Source: Capitulum mitella (taxonomy: Eukaryota; Arthropoda; Thecostraca; Pollicipedomorpha; Pollicipedidae). Taken from it: a stretch of DNA of 64,000 bases. Each line of letters starts with the position of its first letter. Within the stretch, counting starts at the first letter, position 1. Shown here one piece after another: positions 11,914 through 25,180 of this stretch. A program made the position numbers and the translations under genes. Under the pieces are notes generated by a model, which was not told where the DNA came from, made no database searches, and worked only from the letters and a program-made list of their open reading frames with translations. The stretch spans positions 20,730,556 to 20,794,555 of the forward strand of contig CP099845.1 of NCBI GenBank assembly GCA_030062745.1, given 5' to 3'.

Positions 11914-14900
11914 AGGAACGGTTGGTCGTGAGTAAGAGGGCGGCGGTCACGATAGAAATAAGCATACCGCTGGAAAGCTCGTGGCCAGCAGAGCTCGAAA
12001 CTGGTCCCATTTTTAGTTTAGGATAATATGTAAACTATTTACTCCCTATATATGTTTTCTCATAGCCGCCTACATGAGACCAAGAAACGGCCTGGATCTC
12101 AAGGGTTGTGACCAATAAAGTCTAGATAAAGGTACCAGCGGACAGGTAAAAGTCCGCAGATGCCGATACACGCCTAATTTCTCCGATTTATTCCATATGT
12201 ACACGGAAGCCGTTGAGCTAAAGATACGATTATTTTCGCGACGCTGCACGGGTGGCGCCGCCGACGAAGTTGGTATGAAATTAACGGGAACTAATTTTAG
12301 CGTTCTTTTATTTTCACGAAATATGCCATTCCAAGTGTTGTCTCTTGATCCTAGTGGTTCTTGGGACGATTTCTCATGCATACATTTTGGAAGAACACAG
12401 CAGTTATCAATCTACACGATTAGCGGAGCTTTATTCGCGAAGGTATATTTATTTTCAAAACATGAAATTCTTTGAAACTGTTTGAACTTCTTGGTATTAG
12501 TCGCAACTCTGCGAGCCATTTTCTGCCATTTTCTACCCGATCTGAGTCATTCATCGCCGACTTTGATGGCAGTGCATTTTGGCTCACAACAGTTATTCGT
12601 GACCTGACCTCAGGTCGGTGGTCGGAGGTCATTGAATCTTTTCCCACTGACGGAAACTGGATGTCTGGGTCTTCCCACACTCAAATGGTTTTAAAAGATT
12701 CCGTCAATTTTCGAAAAAAAGCGACTTATGTTGAAAATGGGTTTGACGCTAGGCCAATGGCCCGTACATTTCCGAAAAATCTGAGATAGCAGGTCCGTTG
12801 CATTTATCGAAATCCCTAACCCTTGAAAGTTTTATTGTGATATCTTTTGCGAAAAAGCTACAGGGCGCTAAACTTTCCCGGACATAGGCCCACTTGGCCT
12901 GACCTATGTCAGACAGCTTAGTTGACCTGAGGTCAAAAATTGAATATAAGGCGTAAAAATGGTCAAGCAAAGCTTACACAAAGTTTCGTGGCGCTGCGTT
13001 TGTTTATTCTTTCGCAATCTCGGAAAAACTCACGGGGACGGTCAACCGTCCCCCCAGTCGGGGCCGAGTTAATCGAGTTGATTTAATCGAAAACGTGAGT
13101 TTTTGAGCGTCCGACTTGTTGGGCTCTCGCAGTCAGTGAAACCTGCGCTGAGGGACACGGAAAGCTCATGCCCAAGGCACGCGCAAAGTGCCTGAGATAA
13201 TAATAATGAAAAAAAACGGAATATAAGAGCAACTGAAACATTTCAAACAAATACCAATTCTTTTTCTCTTTGGGAATCGGTTTTCAATCACAATGAGAGG
13301 TTGCAGTCCATCCATGTGACTCTGCGGGCATTTTCTTGAAAAGCTGCTGCGTATTTCATCCATTCGCCGTAACCATTTTCCCTCACTGGCATACCGTTAT
13401 GGCTTCTTAAATTGTTATGGCATTTCAACCCTGTCGCCAGTCGGCAGGCCTACGCCGCCTCCAGTTGCTGCAAGCCTCCATTACATTGGCCTAGATGGCT
13501 CGTATCGTTCAAGGCATGATGAACGGCTGCAGCCGTTTTGCTTGTTCCGCTGCGCATTTATACAGCTGCTGCTTGTTTTGATCAGATGCCAGAGGAAGGC
13601 TCCAGCTTGTGGAAAACGTGAAGAAAGTCGAGCCTATCAGCTGCGCGCACGAGCTCCGTATTTCATATGCGCAATTCCTCCGGTCTAGCTTTTTCGGTGT
13701 TTTGGTTTGCGCTATAGGTATGCCATTTCAGCTCTGATGTCTAGCTGAGATCTACCTGAGATTAGCTCAGTTGCTGCAAGACGAGGACAGGCCAATTCAT
13801 AACCGTTTAGCGCGTACAAATGATTTTTGAAGTAGGCCAAACAGCAAAGATATGGAAGACGTTCATTGTGCATGGCCGTGCATGGCCACGGGAGTAATTA
13901 CTGTCTTATACCGTATTTCTGATACCGCCACGTTCTCGTATTTTTACCCTCGCTTATGAATGCAAAATACGACTTAGCTCCACTTGCTTATCAGGTCTAC
14001 ACGGCACCAGCATGCATCATGAATACCGACAACATCGGCATTAGCAACAACTGAAATTTGAACTCGCCTCAGCCTAGGGAAGCAGATGCGACTACCGGTG
14101 TCTTTTTACTTCAATTGCACGTAGATGGCTGGAGTCGGTTACCTTGAATTGGCGTCAAATGATGAAATATCCCTTCCAACATTACCACATCGAAAACGAA
14201 AAGTTTCAGGATCGTACCATCCCCGATTTTTGCCATCATATTCAAGGATATGCGTGCTGGCTTTCAAGATCATGGGTTACGTTTTGTCTTCTATCTTGCA
14301 TTCAACTTTTTGTCAAGGTATAAGGTCAGTGTTCTCAATCAAGATCATCTGGGCGACCAAATGATGGCGACCAAGACCACCTAGCGAAAGTCATCTAAAC
14401 ATTATGACCTTTCAAAGGCCAAGTAAAATCATGAACTTTGGTGGATCTCAAAATGATCTGAAAGGGCTTAACGGGTAATTATTGCCCTGGTATTTGCGGC
14501 AATTAATTAAAAGAAATCAAAATGGCTCAGATGGAATTCCGATAAACGTTAGAAAGACAGGGGAAAAACTTAAATTACCAGGTGTTCTCTTTCTCTAGGC
14601 CCTGAGAGGTCATCGAAAAACCTAAAGGGCCGTCATGCCAATTAGAAGAATGCGGGACACAAAAAACGTACATCCACTGCAAAATGCATTGACGTCGAAA
14701 GTCTGCAAACTATAGGACTCTAACAAGCATTTCTGCCGAAAAGTTTTCGCGTCCGTTCGAAACTTTACGAGTGGCGGCCTTAAGGGTTTGTTTAGCTGTT
14801 GGCATTGATTAGGCGGTCTTTGTGTTTGAGAGTTTCGCCCTTGCGCTATCCGTATCGGGTCTCACTGATTCCAGAAAAAGCGACACGAAATGGTCCAGCG

Positions 14901-15920
14901 CGTTTGCGAAGTGCAAAAAGGCTGATTAAATGAAAGGCATATTGCTACTATCGCAATTTTAGGTGATATCTCAGTATCTGAAAGAAAATTATTTCCAACA
15001 GCTAACCCGCAGCTTGCTGGAAAGGGGGAGGCATTCCCACGTTTTTCTGCCGCGTAGTGCAGAGTCGTTAAATTTTCACTACCTTTTAGTCCATCAGTTC
15101 TGCACATTTTAGTCAAAAATACCGGGATCACCTAGTTACGTCAAAATGACGCCATAAAGACGATGACACTTTGTGATTTTGCTGTTCTTTTTCTGAGTCT
15201 GCTTGGTCTTAATCAATGTCTGTCCCACGCAATTTGGCCAGTAGCGTGCAGCATACGTTGTAATATCAGGAAATGTTAATGCAGATAACCCATTACTTCG
15301 CATAAGACCATCGTGGGCCAAACTTACATAATTCGAGTTCTGAAATGCAGTGTAAGCTCGCTTAGTAAAATCAACTGCGACAGCCATTTGAAGGTTTAAT
15401 GGTACAGCCACCAGAATTTACATGTACTTCTTGGAATTTTTAGCGTTTATGGGTGTTAACTCGTCGCATAAAATGCAACAGGCTCCTCTATGCATTGGTC
15501 TACCCAACAATCTCTCTTTAGCTTGGGCTTTGGTCCCTAACATCACCCTATCAAAGTATTCGGATTAGTTTGACATGGAGAAATATTGTGCAAACCTGAA
15601 ATTAACATGCAAATGACTTTGTACCGCATGGCCTATGCCTGGCTTCCTTTTCAGGTCCCTCTCTGAACAAAAATTTGTGCACTCAAAGCCATTCCCTGGA
15701 TAGCTCGGCAAGTTGTGGTGGGCAAGCCAAGAAGACGGCTTTCTCGGTAAAAGGTGTGCATCACGGGAACAGTTCAATTTCTTGCCACCGACTGGCCAAT
15801 GAATTCCTGTTCGGTCAATGTTGCGTGAAGGGATCAGAAGGTGTAGTATGGCCAAGAGGGGTCAGAGAGGTCAAATTATCCCTCCCGGCATAGTTTGCTT
15901 TAATTGTGTTGCTACTGAAA
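11914..15920. other. Gene-free sequence, probably old repeats
   Basis: Segments near 12,890-13,080 share words (aaggcgtaaaaat, ccaagtttc-like, gtttctgcg-like) with 19,010-19,130, suggesting a diverged repeat family. TGACCT/AGGTCA words are frequent here and near 14,400. No gene supported. Confidence 0.4.
13034..13053. repeat. Palindrome related to 11,878-11,913
   Basis: ggggacggtcaaccgtcccc is a perfect 9-bp stem with a CA loop. Its core CGGTCAACCG is the reverse complement of the core at 11,891-11,900. The following GAGTTAA words match too, suggesting two diverged copies of one repeat in opposite orientations. Confidence 0.8.
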
Positions 15921-16116
15921 GGGTTACGCTGGCAATTTTATGCGATTTTCAGCGAACTGTTCAGTTTCATGACGCTATTTCTTCCGTGATTCCATTTCGT
16001 CCATGGTTACCATTGGTAGGGTTACGCTGGCAATGCTTCGCGATTTCCAGCGACCTGTTTGGCTCCCTGACCACTTTCCTTCACATAATTGCTCAACGGC
16101 GCTACTGCATGACTGC
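15921..16116 (+). repeat. Tandem dimer, 98-bp period
   Basis: gggttacgctggcaat and the following cgattt(t/c)cagcga.ctgtt recur at 15,921 and 16,019. Two diverged copies only. Confidence 0.6.
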
Positions 16117-16479
16117 GACAGAAAGATGGGTAAACAATGGAATACAAAGAATAGGAGTTAGAGAAATGAGGAGGGAAATTCTAGGAAGATAGGTTAGATA
16201 AATGACTGAAAAGTCATATGACCTCAAGGCTGCAGCATATGCAATTATCGGCATGTTTGCATTTTTTGCTTGACGGCTGTGGAATTATTCCTGTTTCTCA
16301 AATCTGGCAATGGCCGGTAACAGAAAGTTCCGTCGATCAGCAATATCACAGGGCCAGGCCCTGTTACCTGCGCAGAACATCCAACGGTTCGTTAATGTGG
16401 AGGGCTTTGACACATTTCCGCTTCCTGAATACTTAACCCTGTTACTGGAAGTCGTATAAATTGTGGACGGAGCGTCTGA

Positions 16480-16983
16480 TTGACTTACGCCGTCCGCCGC
16501 GCAGTGCATTACCTGGCCGGCGGCAGGCGGTCCCGCTCCCACGGCGGGCCTGCAAGCCACTCCGCACTTCACACAGAGTCGCGATGGCCGTCCGCGGCGG
16601 TCGGAAGTTAGACGCAGTTCTAACGGACGGCCGCCGGGCGGACCGCAGCACTCCACATCCATCACCGTCTCCGCCGCCTCCGTCGAGGAATACAGAGCGG
16701 CTGGGAGCGTCAGCGCCCCCTCCCCGCCCCGGCGGCGGACGGCTGGCGCGCGAAGGCCGGCACGTGGCGGCACGACGGCAGCTGCGCCCGAATTTCCCTG
16801 CCTGCGAGGGCGGCCGGCGCGCCCTCCAGCGCCCCGCCTGCGGCCGCGACCGGTGGCCGCTCTCCGGAGGACGGCGCGCTTTGATGCGGCTGGATACGGC
16901 GTCCGAGCCTCGGCCGGCCGAGCGGGCGCCGGCCGCTCCGCTTCCGAGAGGCGGCCGCTTTGAAGAGGGCCCGCCGGGAGCCG

Positions 16984-17016
<33 letters not shown>

Positions 17017-17260
17017 GGTTCCGGGAAGGCGTCGCCGGCGGCGGCCGCCGGTCGGCCGCACGCCGCCGCTGCGGCCGTCAGCCCGGCCGCCGTGAAAGTC
17101 GGCGGGCCCACGCGCCAGGCTTTCACCCGCGGGAGGACAGACCGGTGACACTTGGCAGGGCGGCGGGACAGGCGGCCGCGAGCAGAAGGCCCGGGGCGAC
17201 TGGGCGGCGACACGGCACCGCTGCAGACAGGGAAGCTGAGGCAAGCGCGCCAGGAAACGG
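16480..17260. other. Large CpG-rich island with (GCC)n tract, no gene
   Basis: The longest island in the window. A GCC trinucleotide run lies at about 16,981-17,013. ORFs of 279 (+) and 319 (-) codons overlap each other and are Arg/Ala/Pro/Gly-rich, so they are rejected as genes. It could be a promoter. Confidence 0.55.
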
Positions 17261-19639
17261 GGTTCAAATGGGTCAGAAGAGCGCGTCCCGATATTCGTAG
17301 CGGATGATCACCAGTAGCAGATTCACGCACAAAGGTTTAAAAATTCCGAAACGAAGTGTCACGAACGATGTCCGCGACTCTCAGTCTGGCTTTCGTATTC
17401 GCATGGCTTCCTGTTTTCCACTCGTTATGTTTGATTTTATCGCATTTGGTGGCAAACACAATGCTATTTGGTTTGCCATTAGTGAAACATTTTTTGTGTT
17501 TTGTTTCAGACATTGGGGTTTGGTTATTTTGATATCCGCGCCTGTGCTACGACTTGACCAAGGACTTTTTCGGCTCGGGTTTTGGGGAAAAAGCCTGAAT
17601 CATTGAAAAGTAGTGCAATGATGTAACACTAACTCTGAAGTCGACAAAGTCCAGCAACCCTTGACATGCAGCGTTGGACGAGAACAAAATTGGACGATTC
17701 TGGTGACCTTTCGAGCTAGCAACGATCGGTGCATTTCAGTCTTTTCTTCGTTGTCGCGAGCACCCACTCGCTAGATGTATGCCCGGTTTGCCCTGCCCCA
17801 GCTCGTAGTACTCCCACACGGACTTCACTTTCATTACATCCGAGTCATTGACGCCTACTTAAGCCCCGCGTGAAGCACCTTGTGCATTTGCAGTGCTGAA
17901 ATTGCTCGCTTCGAGAGAAATGCCCACAAGCAATATTGTTGGTTGGAGGGCACGTGGGCAGGACAATATGTGGTCATGGGTGAACAGAATTTCAGATTGG
18001 CTCTTTGCTATTTTTCCAGCTTGTGAAACGAGACAACATATCATTATTGGCTCAAAGTGATAATGCAGAGAGGAGGTACTTATCACCTCTCAAGGTCTGC
18101 AGTTCTTGGCAAGTAGTGAGATCGACAGAACAACTGAGTTTGAGTCTCAGAATGAGCATCCGTGTTTAACCCGAGGCCGAAAGGGTCAGCCGGTCACGGG
18201 GCGACTGTGTCGAGGAGTTGCACGGCACGATACACAGTAAAGGTCCTCCAGCCCCCTCTGGTTCGGCGCCTGAGGGAAAACACTGCATGGGTCGTGACGC
18301 TACTCACTTTAATATGTCTGGGCAAAATGTATTTAGAGAATAAGGATTGTTAGTGTCATTCACGGAATTCCCTCCAGTCCATTTTGCGAAAGATCACAAA
18401 TCAGTGTTGGTTAGGACTTGTAAAAGATTTGCCGGAATGACCCTTCAAAAAGCCGCAAGTCTCTTCCCTCAGCAATGCATACGCAAAAACGGGCGGCGCG
18501 ATGATGGAAAAAACATAACTGATGTACCACAGAATTATTAATCGTTAAAGACATCCACATTTCGATTTCCGAAAACTTGATATGTATGCATGAAATGGCT
18601 CGCGCCCCTACAACGGTATCCGTCTTGCCCAGAGGTCCGCATTGTGCCTGGAACGGATATGGCAAGAGCGAATGCGTCTCGACTAACAGAAATTCATTGC
18701 TATGACAAAAAATGTAGCAAAATCCTTGATGTCGTTGGCCAAGCCGGCATGGAGGCTGCAAATGGCGAATGGCGAAATGCGTTGGGACAGTATGTTGGAT
18801 GTGAAACTGCTATTTTGCCAGCAGTAAATGACTGGTGTTTTTAAGACTCCATATTAATGTTTTATTCATGTTTTAACTCTCGCCGGGCCTGCCTAAGTAT
18901 CCACCTTCACCGGCCGTGGGGTGGTCAGTTTCACGTTAGTCGATACGTTTCATGAAAAACTCCGGCACTTTCATTTTTTGTAGCATGGCTATATTTCACC
19001 CAGTCTGGGTCAATGGCCTGAAGTGACCCTAAATTAAGAAAAAATGTCACAAGGCGTAAAAATAATGTATAAAAGTGTACGCCAAGTTTCATGTTTCTGC
19101 GCCTTTTCGTTTTCGGCTTTTCTCAGAAAACTGGAGATTCTCATTTTGTCCATCCATCCATCCAGCCAAGTCCATCCAGAGGTTCTCATGACCCTGGCGA
19201 AGGTTAAAATCCGTAAAACTGGTTATTGCGTTCATGTTCCTCATTTTATGGTTTTGGTTTCATCTCAAATGTTTTGATGGTTGGAGTTGAAACGGTATGC
19301 AGAAGCTTCGTTGCTGGAGTTAAGAACAATATTCTGAGGTTTTGGAGAAGAGTTGCAATAAAAAACTTCGGAATCTAGCTTGCTCTTTGAAGTAATTTTA
19401 GACATTGCGAAACCTTAGAAACGTCTACAGAGCGGACCTTCTCTATGACAAAAAAAAATGTAAAACTGTCTTAATCGCTTATATTCGGATATGCTACCTC
19501 AAAGTGGAGAACCAATCCAATCATCCGTTTCTAAGTTCCGTTTTATCCGTTTCACACAGAAAAAAAAATATTGACACAAATCTACGCGTGCCAGTTCAAA
19601 GAAGACCGCGACTTTCGTGGTTCCCACGTGACAGCCGCA
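17261..19639. other. Gene-free sequence
   Basis: Mixed AT-rich sequence. 18,930-19,140 looks like the repeat family noted at 12,890-13,080. Nothing else recognised. Confidence 0.45.
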
Positions 19640-19950
19640 CGTGTCGTCCGTAACGGCGGGATGCTCTGCCCCCCCCCCCCCCCCCCGCGGCCGCGTCGGC
19701 CCGTGATCCATCGCCGCCGACGGCTCGGGCCGGACTGTAATGGCCCATCTGGCGAGTCTGGTGGACGCCGGCGACGGCCGCCGAAACAGCCGGCGGAGCT
19801 TCGGGAGCGATGATGATTCAGACGGACGAGGGCCGTCAGTCGGGAGAACCTATCCAGCGCGGAGAGCGAGAGTGACGCGCGTAGTCGGGACCAAAAACGG
19901 GCCAGCGTGCGAAGTCGGAGCCGAGAAAAACGTGCCGGCGTGAAATTCGG
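19640..19950. other. CpG-rich island with C homopolymer
   Basis: A run of about 16 C at 19,671-19,686, then CGCCGGCGACGG-type sequence. No gene supported. Confidence 0.55.
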
Positions 19951-22900
19951 TTGACGTCCTCGTTTTCGCCAGAGGTGACCATCGTGAAAAAGACACCATC
20001 GCCTTCCAGGGCCTTGCTTTATGTAGTCACAATATGAAGCATGTCATCTTGGTAGCTTTAAATGATAACAACGTTGCCCACTACCCAGCTTCGTTTGCTT
20101 GGCGTGTTACTTGCTGGGTGCAGAATAGCAGTGTTGTGTAAGAAAACACTGTCAGGTGCAATGTCGGGAAATCAGCGAGAATGACTGGTGGGATAGCGCA
20201 GAAGTAGCCATGCCGTAGTAGCAGGACGATACAAAAGTTTTTTATTTGATATGAATCGTTGCTGGGATGACGTCAGAGATCCGAGACGGTCCCTGACACA
20301 GCTTGTTGCATAGACGCCGAGCCATTCCCCCGATGGAGCAATTCCAGGTAATGGCAAGCAAGAAAGTAAGTAAATGTCATAGAATGGGAGAAGGAAGAAA
20401 CTGCACGTACAAATTTCACGACAGTGGTCATCAGATGCAATGTGCAAAGCAAAATCGGAAATGAGGTATTGTTTTTGATAAAAAAATAAAACACCTTCGT
20501 TCTTTATCTTTACAAACCAAAAAGGCATGTGTTAGCCTGATACCTTCTACAACCTTTCTTCGTTATTCGCATTGTTTGGGACGGAAGTGACTGGGCGAAG
20601 ATTTGATCGCACAATGCAGATGGTTATACTTTTTTTTTTACTTTCACAATTTGCTAAATCGCAGACAGGGCAAACCCATATTTTTCCCGGAGGGGAAGCC
20701 AGAGTTAAAATATGCATGGAAGGTTGATCTGCCTGCTACTCCTGAGACTTTCTCTCCCCGCAGCCTAGCCTATTCTATGTGTTGTTTTTTTTCCTCTTGC
20801 GGACGAGGTCCAGCTGATGCAACCTTTGATTACAGACGAGTGCAGCATACAACGGCGGAGACCAGCAAGATGCCTATACAAACAGGGTACACAACCAGCA
20901 CATGATGAACAAACGATAACTGTCTTTGTTTTGATGCCTGTGGCAGTAGTCATTTGCAACGGCAAACATTTCGGAATTTCGTAAGCTTCTGTTCATTTAT
21001 CTATCATGCCTGAGCACAGAACTCCATCAAAAGTTAAGAAATACATTAATAACTAAATGTAACATCTACTGAGCCGTCATGATTTTGTCCTCCTTGGTGG
21101 ACGGAAGTTTAATGATTCATAACCAGGTCAAGAACATGACCCCCATGAACCTATGACTTCGACCAAATAATGCAATTATTCGTATAATAACAATGAACTG
21201 AACTAAATCAAAAATTTATAAGAAAACAAAACTTGTCAGAAACTTCCACAAACAGATCCGTTTTACCTCAGGTTTATTCGCAGGAGTAAGAAGTGGTCAG
21301 CTGCGGACGTGTTAGCGCAGAACCTGTGTAAGCGAAGACCTACAACGACGTAATGATGTGCCCCGCAGAGGTCGGAGGATTATGGCTATCGTCTGAAAAA
21401 GCACGGTTTTCTGCACAGCGTAATCATGCCTCAAGTTCTGGAAACGACCAGGAACGAGAGGCTGTATTCCAAACAGGGAAACTCAGTCTTGAACTTTGCA
21501 GGGCTATGCCTATGCAGTTACGTCATTTGCATAAGTGAAGTGGTTGAAGGATGCGGGTGATAGCACGCTAGTTTTAGCAATGGGTTACACGGCCTTTAAC
21601 ACCCGGTACCTTTACATACCTTTTACTTATTTCATTTTTTCATTGTCATCGTGCAGTGACCGACGAACAGCATGAAGTGCTGACATTTCCGACTACGTAT
21701 GTACGTTGTTTATTGATCAAGTGACTACGCAACTGGAACTGGGCAATGGAAGGGTCAATATATTTTGCAGAGAAGAGTTCCCGGCATTTGTTTTCCTCGC
21801 ATTGATCGCATCATCAAGCCTCAGGACGCTCGTAATTGATCCCGCTAGATTGACCTTAGTCCCGTTCCCGAACTGGCTGAGGGCGAAAACCATGCTTGCT
21901 GCGCCATGGCGCGTGCCGCCGTCTTCGCGTTGGTACAAACGGCTGCAGACTTTGCAGAGCCCAGGAAAAGCATTAGGGTCTTACTGCTCAGCCTTGGTGC
22001 TGTGAGGCCATCAGGGCTTTGCAAGACACCCCAACTGGGTCATACGTATACGCACTTGACGACATACCTAGTTAAATCACCAGTATCCGTTTGTGTTTTA
22101 ATTTAACCTTATTCGCGTACCCTTATGCCGTACTAGCGCTGAGGCGCATTCCCATATCGGCTGGCTTATTCACCCCCCCCCCCCGAAATCTCGAGAACTA
22201 CCCGTCCGATTTCACTGCAATAGACGGCAATAGATTCGTCGTCATGTTAACTACGTTTTCATAAAAAGAACTTCTCAAAATCTCGAAAGCGGTAGATACA
22301 GGTGGGCAAAACTTAGAAAGGGAGTATGTTTAACTTGTTGTAACTCCACTATTTATGGACCGACGTTGATGAAATTGGCATTACTCGAGAGCTAATCGAA
22401 GGGACGTTTTCCATTGGCTCATACGTTTGGAATTTTGATGACACTGATGGGCGTTCAAAAGGTTCAAGAAATGAAAAGAGTATTTTCTTAAAACCGAGCT
22501 AAAACAAAAGTTAAAAATGTTTTCTTTGTAGTTCTTACTAGTCATATCATACTTAAGAAGTACAAACTGTATTACACTGTTCGCATAATGCTGGAATAGG
22601 CGGCGCCAGACACACGAATGGGAACTGTCATACTCGCATGTTAATTATGTCAAGGTACAATTTTTTACCCTAAATGACGTCACATGACCTCATAGTCATT
22701 TAATAGCCTTAAGTCCATTTCATATTGTTTGAAAGCGTTTCCTGTCATTTGAACCGACTAGTATGAGCCCTATTATGGTCGTGATATAAGGTATGCGCGC
22801 GTACATTTTAGGTCATATCTCCGTGATCCAACCCGATGTCAATCTGAAACTTGAAACGTTAGTAGAGAACACTGTGCTAAGTCACATATGTTCCGGATTT

Positions 22901-23394
22901 TGCGCTTCGAAAATTAGTGCTAGGTTTTAATAAGCGCAGTTGGAAAGAGCAGTAATGCCCTTACTTTGTTTTTATCAAATCAAATTCTGACTTTCGATCT
23001 TGACCTCGATAAGACATAACCTCACAAGAACAAAAATATTTTTGGATAGTGACTTACCTGTACACTCACATAAGCCTTTACGTTGTACCTTAAAGACCTT
23101 TTTGGCGACCGTTGTTATTTTCCTTTTAAAGGCCCAAAAATGGCATGAGGCGCTTCCCAAAAACTTGCCTTGACTGCTTCCCTTAGCAAAAAAGATATAA
23201 CATTTGGCATTTATATGTAGGGAAGATAAGTAGAAAAAGTCACCAAGTTTTGTAAAGCTGCTTCAAAAACTCCAAGAATGGCGAGCAAAGAAAAGCGGAA
23301 GGCCTCTTACCCCCTGTTTCCAAGAGCCCTTTACGAAAAACACTACAGTCAACCCGAGAGGTTGTATGGCTGTGATCTGGTTGTGTAGAACTCC
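19951..23394. other. Gene-free sequence, probably old repeats at 22,170-22,900
   Basis: AT-rich. The 22,170-22,900 part has the bland, stop-rich look of a decayed repeat and starts with a C homopolymer. No gene supported. Confidence 0.4.
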
Positions 23395-23545
23395 AAATTC
23401 GGATTCATATGATTAGAATGTTCGGCCGAATATTCGCATTCGGCGAGTGTTCGATTTTAATCTCATGATTCAAATATTCGGCGAAAATTCGGCTGCTGCT
23501 TTTTGACCGTATTCGCCGACTATTTGGACTTCAATGGATCACTCA
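23395..23545. repeat. ATTCGGCGAA low-order repeat
   Basis: Clustered words ATTCGG, CGAATATTCG, ATTCGGCGA on both strands. A similar patch is at 24,495-24,580. Confidence 0.65.
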
Positions 23546-24494
23546 AATATTCCTTTGCATTCTTTTGCAGTATGTGAAGGTTTGTGAGAGCCCAGTTAAA
23601 CAAAGCCATACAGAGTGTAAGTTGTGACATTCGCGCGACAGTGGCAGTGAAACATGCTCTGCCCTATCCCCGCTGTGGCACCGATCTGCTTCCAAAATTT
23701 TGTGGAGCGATGCCTAACCTCTCACGTAATCGGATGTTTATTCCGCGTCTGGCCACGACTGGCAGAAGCGCCAGGTAGGGAACTGCGCGTGAGTAAAGCT
23801 GGACACTACAGGAAGGTAAATGCCAACCATTTTACGTCGTCCCCTTTACTGCTGTCTTTTGGGACGATTCAAGGGAAATGGTCGAACTCGCCTTGTGCGG
23901 GCAGTAAGCTTTCGGACCCATGCTGAATTCCAGTGCTACAAATATCTCGCAATGTGGAGCATATGGTGGAAATGCGCTGGTCCGAAACCGAAGCTGGAGA
24001 CTACGGCATCGCGTACTGTCTCATTGACGGTATCGCTATTGCCTTTCTGCATTCCTCTGCGAGATGTGCGCATTTTTAATCCCATTTCACGTAGCGCGAC
24101 CACGTTTACTTCCTCTCTTTGAACAGACGCACTAAACTGTGTCATTTTTGTAGATGGCGCACGGAAATGACATTTTCTGAGATATTGCAAAGAACTTGCT
24201 GCAGTGGTCATGCGCAACGCTGTGGACCGGGTAGAATCTAGCCATTGTCTGTGGATGTGGTCGTGGCGAGCAGGACAGGAAAATCACACCACTTTAAAGG
24301 CTGAGATGGACTGCCAATCAGAGCGCGCTCTGCCGCTGACGTCATGACCCTCCCCGTCCTCGACGGCGCACGGCCACAGCCCGCCGTGTGTTCGGTGGGC
24401 GCCACAGTTCTGAAGTTCTGTAATTTGATCATGCCATTGTGGATCAGTGTGGTTTTTACGTGCTACTCTGGTCGTACATTTTGGAATGAAATGA

Positions 24495-24590
24495 CAACTT
24501 TTAAAGTTTCGAATATTTGATCCGAATATTCCGAATGTACCCATCCGAGTATTCGAATCCAAGAACATATTCCAATCCTCAGTTCTAATC
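24495..24590. repeat. CGAATATTCG low-order repeat
   Basis: Words TTCGAATATT, CCGAATATTCCGAAT, GAGTATTCGAATCC, of the same character as 23,395-23,545. Confidence 0.6.
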
Positions 24591-25180
24591 GAAAGCCAAA
24601 CGGATGCCCGGACCCGAAGTCCCCCCCCCCCGTTTAGGTGGGCCCACGGCTCTAGGTACCAATGTAAAGCTCCCACTCCAGCAATAAATGACTTTCGCGT
24701 TCGGCCCTTTCAGAGAGTGGCCACGGCCCTCTCCCGCTCTTCCGCCGACCTCAGTCGAACGGGGTGGCACATGAACCCGCCAGCACCGATACCCGCCGAC
24801 CCTTACCCCCGGCGGCGTCTGCGGCACTCTGCCCCCCCCCCCGCCATCACCCGGAGACACCCGACACGGCCGTCCCGAGACACCGGCTTCCTCCGCAGCG
24901 CCGTGTCGCATCGATCGGCGGCTCGGGCCGCGATCGGCACAACCGCGCCGCAATTGGAGCCGTCGCCGCCGCGCCGGCCGCGGTACCGCGGAACTCGTGC
25001 CGAGCGCCGCGGCCGGCGAGAGGCCGCTCTCGGCCGCTGCGCACCGCCGGCTTCGGAAGGAGCTGAGTGCTGCCGGGCGCTGTTTGCCTGCGTGCGTCTG
25101 AATAAGGGGCCGTCGGCTGAGGCGCGGGTTACGCAAGCTCGGACTTCACTCTGGGCTCCGAAATCGTCGGAAAAGGCACG
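24591..25180. other. CpG-rich island, no gene
   Basis: C runs near 24,620 and 24,833, then CGCCGCGCCGGCC words. ORFs over 180 codons exist on both strands, compositional. Confidence 0.55.

Noticed and set aside
16285..17330. ORFs of 279 (+), 319 (-) and 206 (-) codons in the large island
   Set aside because: They overlap each other on both strands, are Arg/Ala/Pro/Gly-rich low complexity, match no family, and follow from few stop codons in GC-rich DNA.
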